A stretch of 64,000 nucleotides of DNA from Acidovorax sp. sic0104 (GTDB lineage Bacteria; Pseudomonadota; Gammaproteobacteria; Burkholderiales; Burkholderiaceae_C). Shown piece after piece: positions 1 through 8,939 of the stretch. The stretch covers positions 248,001 through 312,000 of the forward strand of contig NZ_JAHUWH010000001.1 in the NCBI RefSeq assembly GCF_019219095.1. The letters run 5' to 3'. Under the pieces are notes generated by a model. The model was not told where the DNA came from. It searched no databases and saw only the letters and a program-made list of their open reading frames with translations. Each line of letters opens with the position of its first letter. Within the stretch, counting starts at the first letter, position 1. Position numbers and translations under genes: made by a program.

Positions 1-89
1 GAGCAGAATCAAGGGAAATTATTCCTCCCAAAGCTTCACTGGCAAAGGCCAAAAGTCCACAATTCGGATTTACGGCCAATTTGATATTC

Positions 90-833
90 ATGACCACCGT
101 ACAAAGCCTGGACCGCGCCATCGAGCTGCTGCGCTTGATTTCGTCCGAACACAAGTCCGGCGCCCGCCTGTCCAACCTGGTGGCCGCAAGCGGCCTGGCA
201 CAGCCCACCGTGCACCGGCTGCTCAAGCAACTGGTCGAGGGCGGCCTCGTGATGCAGGACGCCCAACGCCGCTACCGCCTGGGCCACTTCGCGTACGAGT
301 TGGGGCTGGTGGCATCCACCCACTTCAACCTGCGCGACCAATGCGCGCCCTTTCTGGCCCGCATCAGCGCCGAGACTGGGGACACCGCCTTTTTGGTGGT
401 GCGCAGCGGCGCCGATTCTTTCTGCCTGGACCGTCAGTCGGGCAGCTTTCCCATCCAGGTGCTGACAGTGGAAGTGGGCAAGCGCCGCCCCCTGGGCATT
501 GGCGGTGGTGGCCTGGCGCTGCTGAGCTTCATGCCCCCGAGCGAGCTGCCGGATGTGCTGGACCGCATCGAGCCGCAGCTCGCGGCCTACGGCGGCCTCA
601 CGCGGCAGGTGCTGCTGGGGCTGATCCAGACTGCGCGCGCGCAGGGCTACGCCAGCATCACCAACTATGCGGTGGCTGGGGTGACGAGCATTGGCGTGCC
701 CATCAGGGACCGTGGTGGCGTGGTCATTGGCGCGATCAGCGTGAGCGCGATGACGGCGCGCATGCAGCCACGGGAGGGGCTGGTGGTGCAGACGCTGCAG
801 CGGGAGATTGCAGGGTTGCAGAAGGGGTTGTAG
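90..833 (+). CDS. IclR-family transcriptional regulator
   Basis: A 247-residue protein of normal IclR length. Residues 1-65 form the winged helix-turn-helix (seen in SGLAQPTVHRLLKQLVEGG), and the rest is the GAF-like effector domain ending in VPIRDRGGVVIGAISVSA, the typical IclR C-terminal strand pair. An in-frame TTG lies 9 bases upstream at 81, but the ATG at 90 gives the usual N-terminus (MTTVQSLDRAI). It faces away from the window edge, so its target may lie left of position 1. The next genes are on the opposite strand and run towards it, which gives no operon clue. IclR proteins usually control a catabolic operon. The effector cannot be told from this sequence. Confidence 0.9.
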   Translation: MTTVQSLDRAIELLRLISSEHKSGARLSNLVAASGLAQPTVHRLLKQLVEGGLVMQDAQRRYRLGHFAYELGLVASTHFNLRDQCAPFLARISAETGDTAFLVVRSGADSFCLDRQSGSFPIQVLTVEVGKRRPLGIGGGGLALLSFMPPSELPDVLDRIEPQLAAYGGLTRQVLLGLIQTARAQGYASITNYAVAGVTSIGVPIRDRGGVVIGAISVSAMTARMQPREGLVVQTLQREIAGLQKGL

Positions 834-1006
834 GAGGTGCGGGCGCTGACGATGGCGGCATTGCAGCGATTGCGCCCTTCCACTAACACGGCTCCATGGT
901 CGCTGGCCGACTGGACAGCGGATGGGCTCAAGAGACAGCAGTCTCTTGGCGTTCTACAAGGACGGCAGCTTCACTCAGGCCCAGCGCCGCAGTCAGCTGT
1001 CAGCTG

Positions 1007-1582
1007 TCACCGGGCTGCCGGTGCCATGGTGCCCAGCGCCTTGATCACCTGATCGGTGATATCCACCTTGGGCCCGACCAGCACGGCATCCCGCAGGATC
1101 AGGTCGTACTTTTCCTGTTTGAAGATCTGCCGGATCGCGCGGTGGGCCTGCTCCTCCAGGATGGCCATTTCCTCGTTGCGGCGCTGCGCCACCTCCTCAT
1201 TGAACTCGCGGCGCTTGCGCATCAGTTCCCGATCCCGATCGACGAGTTCGCGCTGCCGGCGCGCGCGCTCGTACTCAGTCAACGTGGGGCTGTTCTTGTC
1301 CAGTTCTTTGGCTGCGGCTTGCACGCGGGTAGCCTGCTCGTCCAGCTCCTTGTCTCTCTTGCCAAATTCGGCTGCCAGCTTGTCTCCTACGGACCTGGCG
1401 GGAAGGGACTCGCTCATCAGACGATCGAAGTTCACGTAGCCGATCTTCAGGTCCTGGGCCAGCGCCGGGAGCGGAGCCAGCCAAAGCGTGCAAACCGCCA
1501 CCATGCCGGCAGCCAAGGCAGCCGCTGCACGGCGGGCCACCGCGCAGGCAGCCGAGCAAAAGGTCTGATTGAGTGTGTTCAT
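1007..1582 (-). CDS. OmpH/Skp-like periplasmic chaperone, paralog outside the bam locus
   Basis: A 191-residue protein with a long signal peptide (hydrophobic core AALAAGMVAVCTLWL, cleavage near PALAQ-D), followed by the Skp opening strand LKIGYVNFDRLM and a long charged coiled coil (about residues 70-145), then a second short beta segment ending GPKVDITDQVIKAL. This is the Skp/OmpH fold, which holds unfolded outer-membrane proteins in the periplasm. The ATG at 1582 is chosen because it begins directly before the signal sequence; an upstream extension of 31 codons looks non-coding. Skp is normally encoded between bamA and lpxD, and neither is here, so this is probably a second copy. It may handle a special client, but nothing nearby shows which. 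Confidence 0.85.
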   Translation of the reverse strand: MNTLNQTFCSAACAVARRAAAALAAGMVAVCTLWLAPLPALAQDLKIGYVNFDRLMSESLPARSVGDKLAAEFGKRDKELDEQATRVQAAAKELDKNSPTLTEYERARRQRELVDRDRELMRKRREFNEEVAQRRNEEMAILEEQAHRAIRQIFKQEKYDLILRDAVLVGPKVDITDQVIKALGTMAPAAR

Positions 1583-1811
1583 CAAAGTACCGTGCCGACT
1601 TGAGAGCTGGAGATACTGGATGGTATCGGGTACTTTTGAAAAGCTGCTGCTCCATGGCGGCGCCCCGGCTGACATTCGACGGTCTTGCAGGTTTCAAGAG
1701 CTTGCGAAGGGATGTCGCTGTGAGCAGAAGGTCGCAGAGCAAACCTGCATGCTCACGTGGCGCATGGTGCCGGCAGACTCGGCGCTCGAAGCGTTGGCGC
1801 TGCGCCGTGAA

Positions 1812-2999
1812 TCAGTCAGGCGCTTGCTCGACCGGATACGTCCCCGGCAACAGAATCGAGCGGTCCACCGTATTGATGTTCGTGTGGCCACAGAACGCCA
1901 TGGTGATGTCCAGCTCCTTCTGAATGATCTGCAGCGCACGCGTCACGCCCGCTTCTCCATAGGCACCCAGCCCATACAGAAAGCTCCGCCCGATCAGCGT
2001 GCCCTGCGCGCCCAGCGCGCGGGCCTTGAGCACGTCCTGGCCGCTGCGGATGCCGCCGTCCATCCACACCTCGATGCCGCCACCGGCCTGGCGCACGGCC
2101 TGGGCAATGCCGGGCAGCGCGGCAATGGACGACGGTGCGCCGTCGAGCTGGCGGCCTCCGTGGTTGCTGACGATGAGCGCGTCGGCGCCGCTGTTCACCG
2201 CCAGGCGGGCGTCTTCGGCGTCCATGATGCCCTTGAGGATCAGCTTGCCGCCCCAGCGCTTTTTGATCCATTCCACATCGCCCCAATTGAGCTGCGGATC
2301 GAACTGCTCGGCCGTCCACGATGACAGCGACGACAGATCGCCCACGCCCTTGGCGTGGCCCACGATGTTGCCGAAGGTGCGGCGCTTGGTGCCCAGCATG
2401 CCCAGGCACCAGTGGGGCTTCGTGGCCAGATTGATCAGGTTGGCGATGGTGGGCTTGGGCGGCGTGGACAGGCCGTTCTTGATGTCCTTGTGGCGCTGGC
2501 CCAGGATCTGCAAATCCAGCGTGAGCTGCAGCGCCGAGCAGTTGGCGGCCTTGGCGCGGTCGATCAGGCGCTCGATGAAATCGCGGTCGCGCATCACGTA
2601 CAGCTGGAACCAGAACGGGTGGCGGCCCGTGTGCTCGGCCACGTCCTCGATGGAGCAGATGCTCATGGTGGACAGCGTGAACGGGATGCCGAAGGCCTTG
2701 GCGGCGCGCGCACCCAGGATCTCGCCGTCGGCGTGCTGCATGCCGGTGAGGCCGGTGGGCGCTATGGCCACAGGCATGGCTACGTCCTGGCCGACCATGG
2801 TGGTGCGGGTGCTGCGCCCCTCCATATTCACGGCCACGCGCTGGCGCAGCTTGATGCCCTGGAAGTCCTGCGTGTTGGCGCGGTAGGTGCCCTCGGTGTA
2901 CGAGCCGGAGTCGGCGTAATCGTAGAACATGCGCGGCACGCGGCGCTTGGCAATGACGCGCAGGTCTTCGATGCAGGTGATTTTGGACAGGTCAGGCAC
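1812..2999 (-). CDS. lldD: FMN-dependent alpha-hydroxy-acid dehydrogenase (L-lactate dehydrogenase type)
   Basis: A 395-residue flavoprotein of the LldD/glycolate oxidase family, the usual length. The N-terminus has the YDYADSGSYTEGT segment. The flavin and substrate site is seen in SNHGGRQLDGAPS (catalytic His near residue 279), LILKGI with the conserved Lys, and the phosphate-binding DGGIRSG. A 30-residue insertion after LGQRHKDIKNG corresponds to the loop that places membrane-bound LldD enzymes on the inner membrane. Family enzymes oxidise L-lactate or related 2-hydroxy acids to 2-oxo acids and pass electrons to quinone. L-lactate is the most likely substrate, but mandelate or another hydroxy acid cannot be excluded. 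No permease or regulator adjoins it. Confidence 0.87.
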   Translation of the reverse strand: MPDLSKITCIEDLRVIAKRRVPRMFYDYADSGSYTEGTYRANTQDFQGIKLRQRVAVNMEGRSTRTTMVGQDVAMPVAIAPTGLTGMQHADGEILGARAAKAFGIPFTLSTMSICSIEDVAEHTGRHPFWFQLYVMRDRDFIERLIDRAKAANCSALQLTLDLQILGQRHKDIKNGLSTPPKPTIANLINLATKPHWCLGMLGTKRRTFGNIVGHAKGVGDLSSLSSWTAEQFDPQLNWGDVEWIKKRWGGKLILKGIMDAEDARLAVNSGADALIVSNHGGRQLDGAPSSIAALPGIAQAVRQAGGGIEVWMDGGIRSGQDVLKARALGAQGTLIGRSFLYGLGAYGEAGVTRALQIIQKELDITMAFCGHTNINTVDRSILLPGTYPVEQAPD

Positions 3000-3172
3000 G
3001 CGGACGCTCCAGAGGCAAGAAGGGGTTGCAGGGTGAACAGGTCAAGTCTGCGCTGGATGGTAGGCAGTTGGGCAAGGCACTGCCATCAAAATTATTTGCG
3101 CGGGGCTGCAACAAATTTCCATCGCAGCTGCCGCTGGGCAGACCGCCCACGCCCAAGCCATGGATGATTCGT

Positions 3173-3226
3173 GCCGCTAACGCTTGCTGCAAAAAGGCCA
3201 GCAGCTATGAAATGTATAGCAATAGC
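3173..3226. repeat. Dispersed repeat, family 1 (intergenic copy)
   Basis: The segment contains GCCGCTAACGCTTG, then GGCCAGCAGCTATGAA and TATAGCAATAGC. These blocks recur in the same order in at least seven other places in the window. It fills much of the gap between the lactate dehydrogenase and the PAS-GGDEF gene. No gene is seen in this gap. Confidence 0.65.
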
Positions 3227-3289
3227 ATCCCGACTCCGGACGCTCGAATGTGCATGTGTGAGGCGATGGCGGCACGGCGAGCCGGACGC

Positions 3290-5572
3290 TCAGGCACCCT
3301 GCCCCATGGGAGGATCCACCTGTACCACCTCGGGCTCCGTGTCAGGCCCGGTGTACAACATGAAGCGCATGCGCCCGCCGCGCTTGGCGGCGTACATGGC
3401 GCTGTCGGCGTGGCGCGAGAGCGCATCGAACGTGTCGCCGTGCTGGGGGTACAGGGCGATACCGCCGCTCAGGCCCATGGGCAGCACGCTCCCCGCCAGC
3501 TCGAAAGGCGCATCGCAGGACGCCAGGATCTTACGGGCCACACCACAGGCGGGCTCTACACCCTCCAGACCGGGCAGCAGGACCACGAACTCGTCGCCAC
3601 CCTGGCGGCACACGGTGTCGGAGGCACGCACCGCTTTCTTGAGGCGCTGGGCAAACTGCACCAGCAGCAGGTCGCCCACGTCATGACCCAGGCTGTCGTT
3701 CACAGCCTTGAAGCCGTCCAGGTCGAGGTACATCACGGCCAGGCATTTGCCGTCGCGCCGTGCCTGGGTGATGGCCATCTGGGCGCGGTCCTGCAACAGC
3801 ACGCGGTTGGGCAGGTCGGTCAGCGCGTCATACTGGGCCAGGTGGGCCATGCGCTCGGCCATCACCACGGCCTCGGTCACATCGCGCAGCACGGACACCG
3901 CGCCAGTGACGTGGCCGTGGCGGTCGGTGATGGGACTGGAGGTCTTCTCGACCTGAAAGCGCTGGTTGCTGGTGCGGTGCACGACCACGCCGCGCACCGA
4001 ACCCTTGCCCAGGCCCGTCTTCAACGCAGCCAGCAGCGAGCTGGCCAGCACCCCGTCGTTGTCGGGGCTGCGCAGCACCACGACCTCATCGATGCGGCGG
4101 CCCGCCGCATCGAAGGCCTGCCAGCCGGTCAGGCGCTCGGCCACCGGGTTGAGGTAGGTAACGTAGCCCTGCGCGTCGGCGCAGACCACTGCGTCGCCGA
4201 TGGACTGCAGCGTGAGACGCACACGCTCCTTTTCGGCAAAGAGCTCTTCCTCCATGCGTTTGCGCTCGGTGATGTCGGTGGCCTGCACAAAAAAGCCGTG
4301 CACCTGGCAGTCATACTCGTCGGGGAGGTAGGTCACCAGCGTGTGGCGCACGTGGCCCTGGGTGTCGACCAAGGCGCTTTCGAACAACTGCAACTGACCG
4401 GCCAACGCGTGCTGCATGAAAGGCAGGTTCTGCGCATAGACCTCCGGGCCCAGAAGCTCGCTCACGTGCATGCCGCGCAGTTCTTCGGGCCGGATGCCGA
4501 ACCAGTCGAAGTAGACCTGGTTGGCAAAGCGGTTGCGCAGCTCCGTGTCCCAGTAGCCAATGGCCGAGGGCAAGTTGTTGAGGATGGTGCGCATGTCATG
4601 CTCGGCCACGCGCAGCTGGGCCGAAACCTGCTGGCGTAGCGTGAGCTCGCGCACGAACAGCCAGGCCAGCCCCACGCAGGCCATCATCAGCAGTAGCGCG
4701 AACCCGCCCAGCACGGCAGCGCTGCGGTACCACTTGGCCAGTACGGTGTCGCTGGCCTGGGCCACATTGATGATGAGTGGGTAGGAGCCCACCTGCCGGA
4801 ATGCGTACAGCCGCTCAACCCCATCGAGCGCCGCAATCCCAATGAAGGCGCCGCTGCCCTCGCGCTGGAAACGCTCCAGGTTGGACGATCCCGCAATGGT
4901 CTTGCCCACATCCGAGTCTCCGTACGGATAGCGGGAGATCACCACGCCGTCATGCCTGAACAGGTTGACGCCGCTGTTGACTCCCAGATCGAGCGAGCCG
5001 AACAGTTCATTGAAGTAGCTCAGGCGCACTGCGCCCACCACCACGCCGGCAAAGCTGCCGTCCGGATGCCGGTAGGCGCGTGCCATGGGCAGCACGTTCA
5101 GGCCGGTCACCCGAGAGGGCACTGGCTTTCCGATGAAAAGCCCCTGGTGTCCGTCCTTCGCGAAAGCCTCGAAGTAGTCACGGTCAGCGAGGCTGGCCCG
5201 TCGCAGCGTGCTCGACCCCGAGTCAAGCACGATGTTGCCCGATGCGTCGAGCACAAACACATCGCCCGCCCCCCGAGCGCGCAGCGAGTTGTCAAAGATG
5301 ACGCGGTTGCGCAAATCCGGAGGCAGGGCCCACACATCGCTGCGCGCCACTTCGCGGGCCACGCCTTCCAGCGACTTGTCGATGGAGTCCAGCGACCAGC
5401 TCAGCCCCTGCTCCAGCGTGCGCACCAGGTTGGTGTTGGTCTGGCTCGCGTAATTCCACTCGTCGGTACGGATCGTCCAGATCGTGCGCGCGAACAAGGC
5501 GCCTATTCCCAGCGACAACAGCAGCGCAAGCCAGATCAGGCGGTGGGAGAAGAACTGGCGCAGGAACGGCAT
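3290..5572 (-). CDS. Membrane diguanylate cyclase with periplasmic sensor and two PAS domains
   Basis: A 760-residue protein. The N-terminal membrane segment (IWLALLLSLGIGALFA) is followed by a periplasmic dCache-like sensor (about residues 40-290, with the DRDYFEAFAKDG and IGKPVPSRVTG signatures). A second membrane segment is near residue 300. Two PAS domains follow (about 330-450 and 455-585), then the GGDEF domain with the intact active site GGDEF at 658-662. An RASD inhibitory-site motif lies five residues before it. It should make cyclic-di-GMP in response to a periplasmic ligand and be subject to product inhibition. No EAL domain follows. The ATG at 5572 is preferred over an upstream GTG because it begins just before the first membrane segment. 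Confidence 0.88.
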   Translation of the reverse strand: MPFLRQFFSHRLIWLALLLSLGIGALFARTIWTIRTDEWNYASQTNTNLVRTLEQGLSWSLDSIDKSLEGVAREVARSDVWALPPDLRNRVIFDNSLRARGAGDVFVLDASGNIVLDSGSSTLRRASLADRDYFEAFAKDGHQGLFIGKPVPSRVTGLNVLPMARAYRHPDGSFAGVVVGAVRLSYFNELFGSLDLGVNSGVNLFRHDGVVISRYPYGDSDVGKTIAGSSNLERFQREGSGAFIGIAALDGVERLYAFRQVGSYPLIINVAQASDTVLAKWYRSAAVLGGFALLLMMACVGLAWLFVRELTLRQQVSAQLRVAEHDMRTILNNLPSAIGYWDTELRNRFANQVYFDWFGIRPEELRGMHVSELLGPEVYAQNLPFMQHALAGQLQLFESALVDTQGHVRHTLVTYLPDEYDCQVHGFFVQATDITERKRMEEELFAEKERVRLTLQSIGDAVVCADAQGYVTYLNPVAERLTGWQAFDAAGRRIDEVVVLRSPDNDGVLASSLLAALKTGLGKGSVRGVVVHRTSNQRFQVEKTSSPITDRHGHVTGAVSVLRDVTEAVVMAERMAHLAQYDALTDLPNRVLLQDRAQMAITQARRDGKCLAVMYLDLDGFKAVNDSLGHDVGDLLLVQFAQRLKKAVRASDTVCRQGGDEFVVLLPGLEGVEPACGVARKILASCDAPFELAGSVLPMGLSGGIALYPQHGDTFDALSRHADSAMYAAKRGGRMRFMLYTGPDTEPEVVQVDPPMGQGA

Positions 5573-5677
5573 AGAAATATTTTGTAACCATTCTAGTAGG
5601 GTGCGCTGTCGGTGAGCTTGCACGGCAGGCCGCGCCCTCCATGGCGAACCTCACCGTAGCCGCCGCACCGGGTGCCG

Positions 5678-8005
5678 TCAATTCGCAGAGCCCCGGGGCT
5701 GCGCGGCGGCCACACCAGCACCGCGCACCTCGATGCGGATCTCGTCGAGCACTTGTCCCCGGGCGTCCGTGATCTGCACCACATGCCGCCCCGGCCAGGG
5801 CAGCCAGGCCACGCGCGGGCCCCGGCCCAGGGGCTTGCCGTCCATGCGCCACAGCAGGCCGTCGCCGGTGGCGGCAAACTGCAGGCGCTGGCGCGCGGGC
5901 GGGATGTCCGGGTCGAGCGCGATGATGGTGCCTGCGGCCGGGGCGGTGATGCGCGCCGGCGCGCCGGGCACGGCGGCTGCAGGCTGGTGCGCTGCAGACC
6001 TGGAGCCTTTGGCGGACCTGACGCTCGCCTTGTCTCCCTGTGCAGCTACTGAATCAATAGCAAACAAAGGCTGTTGCGTGCCCTGCACAAACCACTCTTC
6101 GCGGGCGGCCTCCAACGGCTGGTGTCCGTCGACGAGCGACACGGCAGGCCCCGGCCCGAACCGGACCGCAGTCTTCACCACACCAGTCGGGGCGCGCGGC
6201 GCGCGGCTGGGCTCGCGCGCATGCAGAAAACCCATCACGGCCGCCCAGATGGGTGCCGCGCCGCTGGTTCCGCTCACGTCGTGCATGGAGGCGCCGCTGG
6301 CGTTGCCCACCCACACGCCCACGGTGTAGCTCTCGGACCAGCCCACGGCCCAGTTGTCCCGCATGTCCTTGCTGGTGCCGGTCTTCACCGCAGTCCAGAA
6401 ACGCGTGGCCAGCACGCTGTCGGTGCCGAAGGTTCGGGCGCGCGCGTTGCCGTCCGAGAGAATGTCGCCCACGATGAACGCCGCACGCGGGTCCATGGCC
6501 GCCGTGAATGCGGGTGCGCGGCCCGGCGCCGGCGCGGCCAGCGCCACCGGGCTCTGGCGGCCTGTGTTGGCCAGCGTGCGGAACGCGTTGGTCAGGTGCA
6601 GCAGCGGCACCTCGGGGCTGCCCAAAGCCAGGCTGTAGCCAAAGTAGTCGCCGCTTTCGCGCAGCGGCATGCCGACGGCGCGCAACTGGCGGTGGAAAGC
6701 GTCTGGCGTGACCATGACGAGCGTGCGCACCGCCGGCACGTTGAGCGACGCGGCCAGCGCTGTGCGCGCCGACACCCAGCCCTTGAACTGCCGGTCGTAG
6801 TTCTGCGGGATGTACAGGCCGCCCGCCGTGGCGATGTGTGCGGGCGAGTCGTCCACCAGCGATGCCGCTGTGAGGCGCCGCTCGGCGATCGCCTGCCCGT
6901 ACAGGAAGGGCTTGAGCGTGGAGCCCGGCTGGCGCAGCGCCAGCACGCCGTCCACCTCGCTCGCCTGGCTCAGCTGGCCCGACGACCCCACCCACGCCAG
7001 CACCGCCCCGGTGGCGTTGTCGAGCACCAGGACCGCGCCATCTTCGACGTTGCGCCCGCGCAGCTCGCGCAGGTGCTGCTGCAGGCTGGCGGCGGCAAAG
7101 CGCTGCAGCGGTGCGCGCAGCGTGCTGGATATGCGTTCGGGCAGTCCAGCACCGTCCTTGTCGCGCTGGCGCAGCAGGTAGCGCGCAAAGTGCGGCGCCA
7201 CGCCCTCGCTGGCATCGAACGCGCGGCGCTGCAGCGCTGCGGTGGTGAAGAGGTCAAGCGCGTCGCAATCCACGCGGGGCGATACCGCCTGCACCGCGGG
7301 ACGCTGGGGCCGAGGGGCTGCCACCAGCGCCTGCATGTCGCGCAGCACGCCACAGGCCCGCTGGGCCACCAGCGCCGGGCGCGCGTTGGGCGCCCTCACC
7401 AGGGCTGCGGCCACCGCGGCCTCGCGGTCGTCCAGGCCGTGGGCGGCCTTGCCGAACAAGGTGCGCGAGAGCGCGTCGATGCCCACCAGCTCGCTGCGAA
7501 ATGGAACGAGGTTGAGATAAGCCTCCAGGATCTGGTCCTTGCGCCAGCGGCGGTCCAGCACCTGTGCGGCCACCGTCTGGCCGAGCTTCTGGACCACGGT
7601 GCGCCCGCCCGGGCCCTGGCGCCAGTCGCCGTCAAGCAGGCCTGCGAGCTGCATCGTGATGGTGCTCGCTCCGCGCGTGCGCTGATTCCACAGATTGCCC
7701 CAGGCTGCGGCCGAGGCGGCGCGCCAGTCCACACCACTGTGCTCGAAAAAGCGCTTGTCTTCACTCAGCACCAGCGCTGTGCGCAGCGCTGGAGACACGT
7801 CGGCCAGGGCCACCCACTGGCCGCGCCGCACCGTGGCGTCGGTGCGCAGGCGCTGCAGCACCTCGCCTTCGCGCGAGAGAACCACCGTGTCGGAGGGCCT
7901 GAAGTCTGAGCGCACCTCGTCGTATGTGGGGATGGCGCGGGCGGACGGCGCGGCCAGGGAGGCGGCCATCAGCAAGGCCGCGGGCGCTAGCCTAGGCCAG
8001 GCCAT
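5678..8005 (-). CDS. pbpC: Penicillin-binding protein 1C, bifunctional transglycosylase/transpeptidase
   Basis: A 775-residue periplasmic peptidoglycan synthase. An N-terminal signal or anchor (PAALLMAASLAAPSA) is followed by the glycosyltransferase-51 domain with EDKRFFEHSGVDW (catalytic Glu near residue 82), RGASTITMQLA and RKDQILEAYLNLVPF. The transpeptidase has the active Ser362 in PGSTLKP with Lys365, SLN in AASLNVP, and KTGTS at about 541. The C-terminal 90 residues match the BiPBP_C domain typical of PbpC. The ATG at 8005 overlaps the stop of the upstream DMP19 gene by 14 bases, indicating translational coupling. A dispersed repeat lies in the coding region before the BiPBP_C domain. 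Partnering with alpha-2-macroglobulin is the known E. coli arrangement. Confidence 0.95.
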   Translation of the reverse strand: MAWPRLAPAALLMAASLAAPSARAIPTYDEVRSDFRPSDTVVLSREGEVLQRLRTDATVRRGQWVALADVSPALRTALVLSEDKRFFEHSGVDWRAASAAAWGNLWNQRTRGASTITMQLAGLLDGDWRQGPGGRTVVQKLGQTVAAQVLDRRWRKDQILEAYLNLVPFRSELVGIDALSRTLFGKAAHGLDDREAAVAAALVRAPNARPALVAQRACGVLRDMQALVAAPRPQRPAVQAVSPRVDCDALDLFTTAALQRRAFDASEGVAPHFARYLLRQRDKDGAGLPERISSTLRAPLQRFAAASLQQHLRELRGRNVEDGAVLVLDNATGAVLAWVGSSGQLSQASEVDGVLALRQPGSTLKPFLYGQAIAERRLTAASLVDDSPAHIATAGGLYIPQNYDRQFKGWVSARTALAASLNVPAVRTLVMVTPDAFHRQLRAVGMPLRESGDYFGYSLALGSPEVPLLHLTNAFRTLANTGRQSPVALAAPAPGRAPAFTAAMDPRAAFIVGDILSDGNARARTFGTDSVLATRFWTAVKTGTSKDMRDNWAVGWSESYTVGVWVGNASGASMHDVSGTSGAAPIWAAVMGFLHAREPSRAPRAPTGVVKTAVRFGPGPAVSLVDGHQPLEAAREEWFVQGTQQPLFAIDSVAAQGDKASVRSAKGSRSAAHQPAAAVPGAPARITAPAAGTIIALDPDIPPARQRLQFAATGDGLLWRMDGKPLGRGPRVAWLPWPGRHVVQITDARGQVLDEIRIEVRGAGVAAAQPRGSAN
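6009..6065. repeat. Dispersed repeat, family 1 (inside pbpC)
   Basis: The stretch has TTGGCGGACC, GACGCTCGCCTTGTCT and GCAGCTACTGAATCAATAGC. These match the blocks of the intergenic copies in order. It stays in frame with pbpC and encodes part of the linker between the transpeptidase and BiPBP_C domains. The match is weaker than for the intergenic copies. Confidence 0.5.
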
Positions 8006-8414
8006 AAAGGCGACCCAGGCGGTCCACCGCGGCCTGCACGAAGTCCTCGGGCAACGCCTCGATCGTGCGCGAGGCCGGCGTGAAGACTTCTTCGCCCCAG
8101 CGCGCTTCGATGGCCTTGAGCTGGTCCACCCGGACACTGCGGTTCACCGGGTACTCGGGGCCGAAGAACGCCAGCGCCTCGTCCAGCGCCTGCAAGGTGA
8201 TGGGCATCCCCAGGCTCTGCAGCGCAGAACGCGCCGTCAGCGCCAGGTCGCCCGCACTGTTCCAGAAGAACTGGTTGAGGGTGCCATTGAGCGTCTCGGC
8301 CTCCAGCCGCCACAGGGCGATGGCGTGCTTCTCCTCATCGAGGAGGCTGTCGAACCCCTCGTTCCAGCGGCTCTCCAGCCTCTGCCAGGCCTGTGTCCGC
8401 GTGATGCTGTCCAT
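7992..8414 (-). CDS. DMP19-family protein of unknown function
   Basis: A 140-residue soluble protein. The segment LNGTLNQFFWNSAGDLA followed by TARSALQSLGM is the hallmark of the DMP19 (DUF4375) family, in which a GGFxQFFxNSxGD-like motif recurs. The fold is all-helical and acidic; no signal peptide or membrane segment is seen. The family's biochemical role is not established; one phage or Neisseria-type member is a DNA mimic that antagonises a repressor. The ATG at 8414 shares one base with the TGA of the SRPBCC gene upstream, and its own stop lies inside the start of pbpC, so it is in the middle of a coupled operon. Confidence 0.8.
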   Translation of the reverse strand: MDSITRTQAWQRLESRWNEGFDSLLDEEKHAIALWRLEAETLNGTLNQFFWNSAGDLALTARSALQSLGMPITLQALDEALAFFGPEYPVNRSVRVDQLKAIEARWGEEVFTPASRTIEALPEDFVQAAVDRLGRLYGLA

Positions 8415-8863
8415 CAGCCGCGCGGCTCCACGTAGACCTTGTAGTTGTCCAGGATCGCCTGCCATCCCGCGCGCTGCTGGTCGGGCGGGAAGGTGGTGTC
8501 CGGGGTGAAGGTCTGCCGCACCTCGGTACGCCCTGCGGGCAGGTCGATGAACTCGACCACCACCTCCCGGTGCTCGCCCAGCGCGTAGCGCAGCCGGCGG
8601 TGCGGCACGATCTCGGTGAACGTGCCCGCAAAGTCAAACCCCATGGAGCCGTCTTTCGCCTCCATGCGGTAGCAAAAGGCGCCGCCCACGCGCAGGTCGT
8701 TCTCCGCATGGGGACAGCACCATGCGGGGCTGGCGAAATTCCAGGCCTCGATGGCGGCGGGGCTGATGAACGCCTGCCAGGCGCGCTGCGCATCGCATCC
8801 GAGCACGACGGACACCGTGATCGGTGCGGCGGGCTGCTGCGCTGTGCTGGATACATCGGTCAT
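8414..8863 (-). CDS. SRPBCC (AHSA1-like) domain protein
   Basis: A 149-residue protein made of a single START-like domain. It shows the AHSA1 pattern: VSVVLGCDAQRAWQAF at the first strand, a central DLRVGGAFCYRME, and a C-terminal helix with AGWQAILDNYKVYVE. No signal peptide is seen, so it should be cytoplasmic. Members bind hydrophobic ligands or act as co-chaperones; the ligand here is unknown. The start is supported by AGGAG about 9 bases upstream of the ATG at 8863. It lies 76 bases after the macroglobulin gene and overlaps the DMP19 gene by one base, placing it between the two known partners yfhM and pbpC. Confidence 0.85.
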   Translation of the reverse strand: MTDVSSTAQQPAAPITVSVVLGCDAQRAWQAFISPAAIEAWNFASPAWCCPHAENDLRVGGAFCYRMEAKDGSMGFDFAGTFTEIVPHRRLRYALGEHREVVVEFIDLPAGRTEVRQTFTPDTTFPPDQQRAGWQAILDNYKVYVEPRG

Positions 8864-8939
8864 GGGGAGGGCTCCTGTCCTGACTGCGTGGAAGGCAGGC
8901 CGGCCGCACCCCGGCCCCCTGCCCTCGCGCGCTGTTGAT

